This document shows positions 6,982 through 13,052 of a stretch of DNA of 17,078 nt, piece by piece. The number at the start of each line of letters is the position of its first letter. The stretch's first letter is position 1. The notes below the pieces were generated by a model. It worked only from the letters and a program-made list of their open reading frames with translations, was not told the DNA's origin and searched no databases. Position numbers and translations under genes: made by a program. This DNA is from Bacteroidetes bacterium HGW-Bacteroidetes-12 (GTDB taxonomy: Bacteria > Bacteroidota > Bacteroidia > Flavobacteriales_E > Vicingaceae), in contig PHDR01000014.1 in assembly GCA_002841035.1 (NCBI GenBank), forward strand, positions 1 through 17,078. Reading direction: 5' to 3'.

Positions 6982-8385
6982 ATGGAAATTAAAAAAACAA
7001 CCAAATTAGATGCTAAAGAAAATCTTATTTTTCTTATCACTGATGAAAAAGAATTATCAACATCATCTTTTACAAAAGAAGAACTTTCTTTTATTAAAAA
7101 AGAGCTAAAAAATGAACAAAAGCAAATAGAAATCAATCGATTATCTCACACTCTTTTTGTTATATTATGCGAAAAAGAAAACGATTACAAAACGGCTGAA
7201 AAAATTAGAATCTCCGCAAGTATTCTTCTTAATTATCTAAACACAAAAAAAATAGCATCTGCCACATTAATTGGAGCTACCGAAAAAACATTACCTTTCA
7301 TAGAAGGGTTGGCATTGGCTAACTATCAGTTTTTAAAATATTATTCAGATAAAAAGATAAATTCTTTTAAAACCATAAGTTATTTTTCTGAAAAACCAAT
7401 AAACATTAATGAAATAGAAACAATAGTAAAAGCAACCAATTATGCTCGAGATTTAGTAAACGAACCCTTGTCTTTTTTAACCGCAGTGCAGCTTTCAAAA
7501 GAAATTCAAAAATTAGGCAAAGAAGCAGGCTTTAAAGTAGAAGTTTTTAATAAATCTAAAATAGAAGCATTAAAAATGGGTGGTTTATTAGCGGTAAATA
7601 AAGGCAGCATTGACCCGCCCACTTTTTCTGTAATGGAATGGAAACCAGCAAAATGTAAAAATAAAAAACCTATAATTTTAGTTGGAAAAGGCGTGGTTTA
7701 CGACACAGGCGGCTTAAGTTTAAAACCTACCCCTAACTCTATGGATTTTATGAAATGCGATATGGGTGGAGCTGCAGCTGTTATTGGAGCTTTATATTCA
7801 ATAGCTAAAAACAAACTACCTTATCATGTAATTGGATTAGTACCTGCAACCGATAACCGACCTGGTGGAAACGCTTATGTGCCTGGCGATGTAATAACCA
7901 TGCACAACAAAAAAACAGTTGAAGTTTTAAACACAGATGCCGAAGGAAGATTGTTGTTAGCCGATGCATTAAGTTATGCTCAAAAATACAAACCAGAAAT
8001 AGTAATAGACATAGCAACTTTAACAGGGGCTGCTGCTGCTGCAATTGGTCATTATGGCATTGTAGCTATGGGAAATACTGATGAAAAAGTAATGAAAAAA
8101 CTAAAAGATGCTGGCAATAATGTTTATGAACGAATAGTAGAATTTCCGTTTTGGGATGAATACAACGAACAACTTAAGTCTTCAATTGCCGATATTACCA
8201 ACTTAGGAAACGGAATGGGAGGTTCAATTACTGCTGGTAAGTTTTTAGAGAACTTTACTAACTATCCTTACATTCATTTGGATATTGCAGGGCCTGCTTA
8301 TGTAAAAAAACCAATAAACTATTTAACTTATGGTGGCACAGGTGTTGGTGTAAGATTATTTTATGATTTTGTAAAGAATTATTGA
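6982..8385 (+). CDS. pepA: M17 leucyl aminopeptidase
   Basis: This is a cytosolic hexameric two-metal aminopeptidase of family M17 that removes N-terminal residues from peptides. The 467-residue protein has the variable N-terminal domain (about 1-140) and the conserved catalytic domain (about 150-467). Metal ligands and catalytic residues are all visible: K236 and D241 in VGKGVVYDTGG, K248 in SLKPTPNSM (the catalytic Lys), D260 in MKCDMGG, and the signature NTDAEGR at 317-323 giving D319, E321 and the catalytic R323. DIATLTGAAAAAIG follows. Sequence alone cannot show whether it has the DNA-binding side role of E. coli PepA. It is divergent from mqnC across a 55-bp gap. Five bases after its stop the G-rich repeat array of the four-helix-bundle cassette begins. 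Confidence 0.95.
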   Translation: MEIKKTTKLDAKENLIFLITDEKELSTSSFTKEELSFIKKELKNEQKQIEINRLSHTLFVILCEKENDYKTAEKIRISASILLNYLNTKKIASATLIGATEKTLPFIEGLALANYQFLKYYSDKKINSFKTISYFSEKPININEIETIVKATNYARDLVNEPLSFLTAVQLSKEIQKLGKEAGFKVEVFNKSKIEALKMGGLLAVNKGSIDPPTFSVMEWKPAKCKNKKPIILVGKGVVYDTGGLSLKPTPNSMDFMKCDMGGAAAVIGALYSIAKNKLPYHVIGLVPATDNRPGGNAYVPGDVITMHNKKTVEVLNTDAEGRLLLADALSYAQKYKPEIVIDIATLTGAAAAAIGHYGIVAMGNTDEKVMKKLKDAGNNVYERIVEFPFWDEYNEQLKSSIADITNLGNGMGGSITAGKFLENFTNYPYIHLDIAGPAYVKKPINYLTYGGTGVGVRLFYDFVKNY

Positions 8386-8390
8386 AAAAA

Positions 8391-8443
8391 GTTTAAGAGG
8401 TTTAGGGGTTTAGGGGTTTAGCAAAGACAACAACCCCTAACCC
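8391..8443 (+). repeat. Left G-rich tandem array with internal inverted repeat
   Basis: From 8391 the plus strand reads GTTTAAGAGG and then two and a half units of TTTAGGGG (to 8421). After a 13-base gap, AACCCCTAA at 8432-8440 pairs perfectly with TTAGGGGTT at 8410-8418. With one bulged T the pairing extends through GGG and CCC at 8441-8443. In RNA this gives a hairpin just after the pepA stop, but it has no U-tract, so it is not a clear terminator. The units resemble, in opposite orientation, those of the array at 8849-8929. Confidence 0.85.
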
Positions 8444-8469
8444 TTATAAACTATATAAACCATTAAAAA

Positions 8470-8838
8470 ATGAGAACTTATTCTTTTGAAAAATTAGAAG
8501 TGTGGCAAAAAGCTAGAAAATTAACAAATGTAATTTACCTTACTTCTAAAAATTTTCCTGATGAAGAGAAATTTGGACTAACAAGTCAAATCAGAAGAGC
8601 AGCTGTTTCGGTTTGTTCTAACATAGCCGAAGGAACTTCAAGAAATTCATTTAAAGATAAAGCAAGATTTACTGAGATGTCTTATACCAGTTTAATGGAA
8701 GTGCTTAATCAATTAATTATTTCATCAGACTTATCTTTTATAGCACAAGAACAATATGAATCATTACGAACACAAATAGATGAAGTAAGTTATATGATTA
8801 ATGCTTTACACAAAAGCCAGTTAAACAGTATAAAATAA
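8470..8838 (+). CDS. Four-helix-bundle protein (23S rRNA intervening-sequence / S23 family)
   Basis: The 122-residue protein matches the four-helix-bundle family (PF05635/TIGR02436), first known from genes inside intervening sequences of 23S rRNA in Leptospira and Coxiella. Its fold is shared with the Avd accessory protein of diversity-generating retroelements. Family landmarks are YSFEKLEVWQKARKL (4-18), FPDEEKFGLTSQIRRAAVSV (29-48), SNIAEGTSRNS (50-60) and a final helix around 92-115. Arg/Lys residues on helix 2 could bind RNA or DNA. No rRNA gene and no reverse transcriptase are in the window, so this is a free-standing copy. Its molecular role is not established. The gene is bounded on both sides by G-rich tandem arrays and lies between pepA and pdxA on the same strand. 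No recognisable promoter of its own was seen in the 26 bp between the left array and its ATG. Confidence 0.9.
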   Translation: MRTYSFEKLEVWQKARKLTNVIYLTSKNFPDEEKFGLTSQIRRAAVSVCSNIAEGTSRNSFKDKARFTEMSYTSLMEVLNQLIISSDLSFIAQEQYESLRTQIDEVSYMINALHKSQLNSIK

Positions 8839-8848
8839 ACTTACTCAA

Positions 8849-8929
8849 CCCCATAAACCCCATAAACCTCATAAACCTCATAAACCTCATAAACCTCATA
8901 AACCCCATAAACCCCATAAACTTTATAAA
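8849..8929. repeat. Tandem array of nine 9-bp units abutting the pdxA start
   Basis: Eight units of CCYCATAAA run without a break from 8849 to 8920, followed by a degenerate ninth, CTTTATAAA (8921-8929). The variable base follows the symmetric order C, C, T, T, T, T, C, C. The last unit ends one base before the pdxA ATG (8931), so the array forms the whole visible leader of pdxA. The unit length is a multiple of three, which is why the opposite strand shows a spurious Met-Gly/Arg-Phe repeat frame. Such an array can change length by slippage; whether that affects pdxA is not known. Confidence 0.95.
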
Positions 8930-8930
8930 G

Positions 8931-9974
8931 ATGTTAAACATAGAAAAAATCAAAATAGGAATTAGCATTGGTGATGTTAATGGAATAGGATTAGAAGTAA
9001 TCATTAAAACTTTTATGGACAATAGAATGCTCGATTTTTGCACGCCTATTGTTTATGGTTCTACCAAATTGGCTAACAACTACAGAAAAACAATGGATGC
9101 AACCGATTTTGCTTTTAACAGAATAGCAACTATTGAAGAGGCTAACCCAAAGAAAGTGAATATGTTAAGCTGCTGGAACGAAGAGGTTGAATTAAGTTTT
9201 GGACATTCTACGGAAAGTGGTGGAAAATATGCTTTTTTATCACTTGATGCAGCATGTAAGGATTTGTTTGACGGTAAAATTGATGCTTTAGTTACTGCTC
9301 CTATCAATAAAGACAATATACAATCCGAAGCGTTTAATTTTCCTGGACATACAGAATATTTAACCGAAAAATTTGAGGGAGAATCTTTAATGTTATTAAC
9401 GAGTGAAAATTTAAAAGTAGGTATCGCCACCAACCATATTCCTGTTGCTAATATTTCTAATTCTCTCACTTCTGATAGCATTTTTAATAAGATTAAGATA
9501 TTAAACAAATCACTAATTCAAGATTTTGCCATTTCTAGTCCAAAAATTGCAATATTGGCATTAAACCCACATGCAGGAGATAATGGTTTGCTAGGTAAAG
9601 AGGAGCATCAAGTAATTATTCCTGCTATAAATAATGCAAAAAGTATTGGTATAAATGCTTTTGGACCTTATCCTGCTGATGGTTTTTTTGGAGCAGGAAG
9701 TTATAAGAAATTTGATGCCGTTTTAGCAATGTATCACGATCAAGGTTTAATTCCATTTAAAACTTTATCGTTTGGAGAAGGTGTAAATTTTACTGCTGGG
9801 TTAAATATTGTAAGAACATCGCCTGATCATGGTGTGGCTTATGAAATTGCAGGTCAAAATAAAGCCGCTGAGAGTTCTTTTCGCTCGGCAGTTTATTTAG
9901 CTTGCGACATTGTAAGAAACCGCACAATTCACAACGAAATTAATAGAGATAAATTAAAAATTAAACGTCAATAA
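8931..9974 (+). CDS. pdxA: 4-hydroxythreonine-4-phosphate dehydrogenase PdxA
   Basis: PdxA oxidises 4-phosphohydroxy-L-threonine with NAD+ in the DXP-dependent route to pyridoxal 5'-phosphate, working as a cytosolic dimer just before PdxJ. The 347-residue length is normal. It starts with IGISIGDVNGIGLEV (9-23). The three metal-binding histidines are present: H140 in FNFPGHTEYL, H214 in LNPHAGDNG and H269 in AMYHDQGLIPFK. The active-site VTAPINKDNI (121-130) and the C-terminal RTSPDHGVAYEIAG are also intact. The ATG follows directly on a 9-bp tandem array, so the ordinary leader is replaced by repeats. The gene is downstream of pepA and the four-helix-bundle gene on the same strand and convergent with mnmG. 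No pdxJ or other pyridoxal phosphate gene is nearby. Confidence 0.96.
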   Translation: MLNIEKIKIGISIGDVNGIGLEVIIKTFMDNRMLDFCTPIVYGSTKLANNYRKTMDATDFAFNRIATIEEANPKKVNMLSCWNEEVELSFGHSTESGGKYAFLSLDAACKDLFDGKIDALVTAPINKDNIQSEAFNFPGHTEYLTEKFEGESLMLLTSENLKVGIATNHIPVANISNSLTSDSIFNKIKILNKSLIQDFAISSPKIAILALNPHAGDNGLLGKEEHQVIIPAINNAKSIGINAFGPYPADGFFGAGSYKKFDAVLAMYHDQGLIPFKTLSFGEGVNFTAGLNIVRTSPDHGVAYEIAGQNKAAESSFRSAVYLACDIVRNRTIHNEINRDKLKIKRQ

Positions 9975-10121
9975 TTTTTAATTTCTTTCTAATAAGGTAT
10001 AGTTTACCGATTGGATATTCATAGTGCAATCTGCATTTCATTTGATTAGACTATTTTCATATCCCTTCGGCATTAACCATTGTAAAATATTAATAGGTAG
10101 GTATTGTTTATATTGAGTAAA

Positions 10122-10137
10122 TGTTTCACGTGAAACA
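10122..10137. promoter_or_regulatory. parS: parS-type ParB-binding site, copy 1
   Basis: TGTTTCACGTGAAACA is a perfect 16-bp palindrome identical to the widely conserved chromosomal parS consensus. Here it extends to 18 bp (ATGTTTCACGTGAAACAT, 10121-10138). ParB loads on such sites to organise the origin region for segregation. The site lies in the 184-bp gap between the convergent ends of pdxA and mnmG, 21 bases past the mnmG stop. The rest of that gap shows no gene and only a very weak hairpin. Confidence 0.9.
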
Positions 10138-10158
10138 TGTTTTTTTAGCAAATATTTT

Positions 10159-12024
10159 TTATCTCCCCATGTAAACCATCAAAACAGAAACATCTGACGG
10201 AGAAACGCCACTAATTCTTGATGCTTGTCCGATAGTTGAAGGTTTAATTTTGGTAAGCTTATCTACTGCTTCAGCAGACAAAGATCCAAGTTTGCTGTAG
10301 TCAATAGTGTCGTGAATTTTAATGTCATCGAGTCTGGAAATTTTATCTGCAACCTCCTTTTCTCTTTTAATATACCCTTCATATTTCATTAAAATTTCTG
10401 CACTTTCTAATATGTCTTCAGTATATAAATTGGTTTCATCTAAAAGTTTTGTATTGCATAAACTCAATTCTTTTATAGCAATATTTGGTCTTGTTATAAC
10501 AGAAATGGCTTTTACTTTTTGCTTCAAAGGAGATGAATTTTGTTGTTCTAAATAGGTATTCACTTCTTTTGGTAAGATAGAAACATCTTCAAAATGTTTA
10601 ATGATTTTTTCAATGTTTTGTTTCTTTTCTACTACTTTTTTCATTCTTAATTCAGAAGCTAAACCTAAATTAAAACCTTTTTCAGTCAAGCGAACATCTG
10701 CATTGTCTTGTCTTAAAAGAATTCTATATTCAGCTCTTGACGTAAACATTCTGTATGGCTCTGTAGTTCCTTTATTAATTAAATCATCAATAAGAACACC
10801 GATATAAGCTTCGTTTCTATGTAAAACAAATGCATCTTTATTATGATTCTTTAAATGAGCATTTATGCCAGCCATTAATCCTTGTCCAGCAGCTTCTTCG
10901 TAACCTGTTGTACCGTTTATTTGTCCAGCGAAATATAAGTTATCAATTAATTTTGTTTCAAGTGTATTTTTCAATTGAGTAGGTTGAAAGAAATCATATT
11001 CAATTGCGTACCCAGGTCGAAACATCAATGCATTTTCAAAACCAGGAATTAATCGCATGGCTTTGTATTGAACATCTTCTGGTAAAGATGTAGAAAAGCC
11101 ATTCAAATAAATTTCTACTGTATTCCAGCCTTCAGGTTCAACAAAAAGTTGATGTCTATCACGCTCGGAAAATCGAACTATTTTATCTTCAATGGAAGGG
11201 CAATATCTTGGTCCTAATCCTTGAATTCTTCCTGAAAACATTGGAGATTTTTCAAAACCTGTTTGTAAAACTTCGTGTACGTTGTTGTTTGTATAGGTTA
11301 TATAACAACTTTTTTGTTTAGTAAGTTTAGCTGACGAAGATAAAAATGAAAATTTCGAAGGATTTTCATCACCTGGTTGTTCCTCCATTTTAGCGAAATC
11401 TAATGTCCGCCCATCTACTCTTGGGGGTGTTCCTGTCTTCATTCTTCCAGACTCGAAGCCTAGACTTACTAGTTGTTCTGTTATTCCTGTAGAAGGTCTA
11501 GCACCAGCTCTTCCTCCTCCAAACTGTTTTTCTCCGATATGAATTAATCCATTTAAGAATGTTCCGTTTGTTAAAATTACGTTTTTAGCTTTAAAATCAA
11601 CACCTATTTGTGTTTTAACGCCTACGCATTTGTTGTTTTCAATTAATAACTCAACAACCATATCTTGCCAAAAGAACAGGTTTTTTGTGTTTTCTAACAT
11701 CAACCGCCATTCTTTCGAGAATAACATTCTGTCATTTTGTGTTCTCGGACTCCACATCGCTGGTCCTTTCGAGCGATTAAGCATTTTAAATTGGATAGCA
11801 CTTTTGTCGCTTACAATTCCTGAATAACCTCCTAACGCATCAATTTCTCTAACAATTTGTCCCTTTGCAACACCACCCATTGCTGGATTGCACGACATTT
11901 GAGCTATTGCATCCATGTTCATGGTAATGAGCAAGGTTTTAGAACCCAAATTTGCAGCAGCAGCTGCGGCTTCACAACCAGCATGTCCTGCACCAACAAC
12001 AATAACGTCATAATAATTATTCAT
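10159..12024 (-). CDS. mnmG: tRNA uridine-34 5-carboxymethylaminomethyl modification enzyme MnmG (GidA)
   Basis: MnmG works with the GTPase MnmE to place the carboxymethylaminomethyl group on wobble U34 of several tRNAs, using FAD and methylene-tetrahydrofolate. The 621-residue length is typical. The N-terminal FAD site is VVGAGHAGCEAA (9-20), followed by SCNPAMGGVAKGQIVREIDA (44-63). GidA signature 1 (GGGRAGARPSTG) is near residue 168 and signature 2 (TGYEEAAGQGLMAG) near 373. The C-terminal helical MnmE-binding domain ends in SDVSVLMVYMGR. The start ATG is at 12024-12022. It is the last gene of the run DUF4175 - ATPase - ybeY - mnmG. It is flanked on both sides by perfect parS palindromes, one 22 bp before its start and one 21 bp after its stop, so ParB spreading could affect its transcription (inference). 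Confidence 0.97.
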   Translation of the reverse strand: MNNYYDVIVVGAGHAGCEAAAAAANLGSKTLLITMNMDAIAQMSCNPAMGGVAKGQIVREIDALGGYSGIVSDKSAIQFKMLNRSKGPAMWSPRTQNDRMLFSKEWRLMLENTKNLFFWQDMVVELLIENNKCVGVKTQIGVDFKAKNVILTNGTFLNGLIHIGEKQFGGGRAGARPSTGITEQLVSLGFESGRMKTGTPPRVDGRTLDFAKMEEQPGDENPSKFSFLSSSAKLTKQKSCYITYTNNNVHEVLQTGFEKSPMFSGRIQGLGPRYCPSIEDKIVRFSERDRHQLFVEPEGWNTVEIYLNGFSTSLPEDVQYKAMRLIPGFENALMFRPGYAIEYDFFQPTQLKNTLETKLIDNLYFAGQINGTTGYEEAAGQGLMAGINAHLKNHNKDAFVLHRNEAYIGVLIDDLINKGTTEPYRMFTSRAEYRILLRQDNADVRLTEKGFNLGLASELRMKKVVEKKQNIEKIIKHFEDVSILPKEVNTYLEQQNSSPLKQKVKAISVITRPNIAIKELSLCNTKLLDETNLYTEDILESAEILMKYEGYIKREKEVADKISRLDDIKIHDTIDYSKLGSLSAEAVDKLTKIKPSTIGQASRISGVSPSDVSVLMVYMGR

Positions 12025-12045
12025 AAAATTTAATTTATAATTAAA

Positions 12046-12061
12046 TGTTTCACGTGAAACA
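12046..12061. promoter_or_regulatory. parS: parS-type ParB-binding site, copy 2
   Basis: This is a second perfect copy of TGTTTCACGTGAAACA, 1924 bp from the first and 22 bp upstream of the mnmG start, inside the ybeY-mnmG gap (12025-12126). Its outer bases (A on both sides) do not extend the palindrome. Two identical copies of a 16-bp palindrome cannot reasonably be chance. The rest of the gap is plain AT-rich sequence. Confidence 0.9.
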
Positions 12062-12126
12062 ATAAAAATTTGAGATTTTAAATAAAGAGGGATTGTTAGC
12101 TTTAATAAATAATAAATTTCAAATAA

Positions 12127-12546
12127 TTAAGAAAGCAAAGTTAAATAAAAATCTTCCTTGGCTCGCATTAATTCTTTATCTTTTGGTGTTTTATCTTTAT
12201 AGCCTAACAAATGTAATACACCATGAATTAAAACTCTATTTAACTCATTATCAATAGTTTGATTGAAATTTTTTGCATTTTCTTTTACTCTTTCAATACT
12301 TATAAAAATATCGCCATTAATGATTTTTCCTTCCGAATAATCAAAAGTTATAATATCAGTAAAGGTGTCGTGTTTTAAATATTCAAGATTGATTTTATGA
12401 AGATAGTTATCGGAGCAGAAAATGAAATTTAGCTCACCTATTTGTTTGGCTTCGTTAGCAGCAGATAATATAATCCAAGCTTTTACTTTTTTAACGCTTT
12501 TTAAACGATAAGAAACATCTTCTTGATGGAAAGTTATTGTATTCAA
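12127..12546 (-). CDS. ybeY: Endoribonuclease YbeY, rRNA maturation factor
   Basis: YbeY is a single-strand endoribonuclease needed for correct 3' maturation of 16S rRNA and ribosome quality control. The 139-residue protein carries the UPF0054 core: LNFIFCSDNYLHKINLEYL (39-57), HDTFTDIITFDY (59-70), NGDIFISIERV (77-87) and the metal motif LIHGVLHLLGYKDKT (106-120). The first two metal ligands are H108 and H112. The position of the third His in enterobacterial YbeY (GYDH) is taken by D118 in GYKD. I believe this variant is common in Bacteroidota, so it is not a defect. The gene starts 11 bp after the stop of the ATPase gene and precedes mnmG by 102 bp, a neighbourhood that supports the translation-related role. 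Confidence 0.94.
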   Translation of the reverse strand: MNTITFHQEDVSYRLKSVKKVKAWIILSAANEAKQIGELNFIFCSDNYLHKINLEYLKHDTFTDIITFDYSEGKIINGDIFISIERVKENAKNFNQTIDNELNRVLIHGVLHLLGYKDKTPKDKELMRAKEDFYLTLLS

Positions 12547-12557
12547 ATTATTTTTAA

Positions 12558-12971
12558 CTACGTTAAGCAGAAGGTAAGTTTAATGATGCGACCATTTTCT
12601 TCAAAAACAATCTTATCAGCCAAGTTTCGCATTAAAAAAATACCTCTTCCACTTGTTTTATATCTATTTTCGGGTAGGGTAGGATCGGGAACTTTTTTGT
12701 AGTCAAATCCGCTTCCTTCGTCTCTAATGGTAAATAAAACCTCTTCGTCTAATGCTTCCAATTCAAGGTGTACAAACTTGGTTTTGTCGTTTTTGTTTCC
12801 GTGTATAATCGCATTGTTAACGGCTTCGGTTAAAGAAATTAACATATTTCCATAACAATCTTGATTGATTGTTTTAAACTCACAAATACCTTCTATAAGC
12901 TGTTCTATTTTGGAAATGCTTTCTAAGGTAGATGGAAGTTCAAATTTTTGAATTGTAGCATCAGGCATCAT
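12558..12971 (-). CDS. RsbW/SpoIIAB-like ATP-binding regulatory protein
   Basis: This is a stand-alone GHKL ATPase domain of 137 residues (HATPase_c_2), the fold of anti-sigma-factor serine kinases such as RsbW and SpoIIAB. The N-box ISLTEAVNNAIIHGNK (45-60) has the catalytic-type E49 and the Mg2+-binding N53. The G1 box is DEGSGFD (84-90) and the G2 box is TSGRGIFLMRN (106-116). Such proteins usually bind a sigma factor or phosphorylate a STAS-domain antagonist. No sigma factor, STAS protein or PP2C phosphatase is in the window, so the partner is unknown. The start is one of two adjacent ATGs at 12971-12966. It lies 81 bp after DUF4175 and 11 bp before ybeY, probably in one operon. Confidence 0.85.
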   Translation of the reverse strand: MMPDATIQKFELPSTLESISKIEQLIEGICEFKTINQDCYGNMLISLTEAVNNAIIHGNKNDKTKFVHLELEALDEEVLFTIRDEGSGFDYKKVPDPTLPENRYKTSGRGIFLMRNLADKIVFEENGRIIKLTFCLT

Positions 12972-13052
12972 TTCTACTGTTTTATTTAATTAATTTGTTA
13001 TCTGATGGGTATACTTATTTATTTAAAAAAAGGTTACTTTTTTAGTGTATTA

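Larger units (their letters stand above)
8391..8929. mobile_element. Putative small cassette: four-helix-bundle gene between inverted repeat arrays
   Basis: A 122-codon gene is bracketed by short G/C-rich arrays. The left end reads GTTTAAGAGGTTTAGGGG, and the complement of the right end reads TTTATGGGGTTTATGGGG, so the two ends are inverted relative to each other. The unit therefore fills almost the whole space between the pepA stop (8385) and the pdxA start (8931). Removing it would leave the two genes about 6-10 bp apart, as in a normal operon. No transposase is present and no clear target-site duplication can be named, so mobility is an inference from layout only. Confidence 0.35.

Noticed and set aside
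8470..8838. Avd gene of a diversity-generating retroelement
   Set aside because: No reverse transcriptase, template repeat or variable repeat is visible; only the fold family is shared.
8849..8929. CRISPR-like repeat
   Set aside because: Units are 9 bp and directly adjacent, with no spacers and no cas genes.
8798..9043. Minus-strand frame with a repeated Met-Gly/Arg-Phe pattern
   Set aside because: It is produced by reading the 9-bp tandem array in a frame-neutral way and overlaps pdxA; no independent coding sign.
9975..10121. Possible terminator hairpin GGTA...TACC after pdxA
   Set aside because: Only a 4-bp stem and no T-run; not supportable.
10000..12126. Replication origin next to the parS sites
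   Set aside because: No cluster of DnaA boxes (TTATCCACA-like), no dnaA or parAB; only the parS sites support proximity to an origin.
13024..13043. A/T hairpin (AAAAAAG, loop, CTTTTTT) between DUF4175 and the ATPase gene
   Set aside because: The stem is nearly all A-T pairs and too weak for a terminator; expected by chance in such AT-rich sequence.
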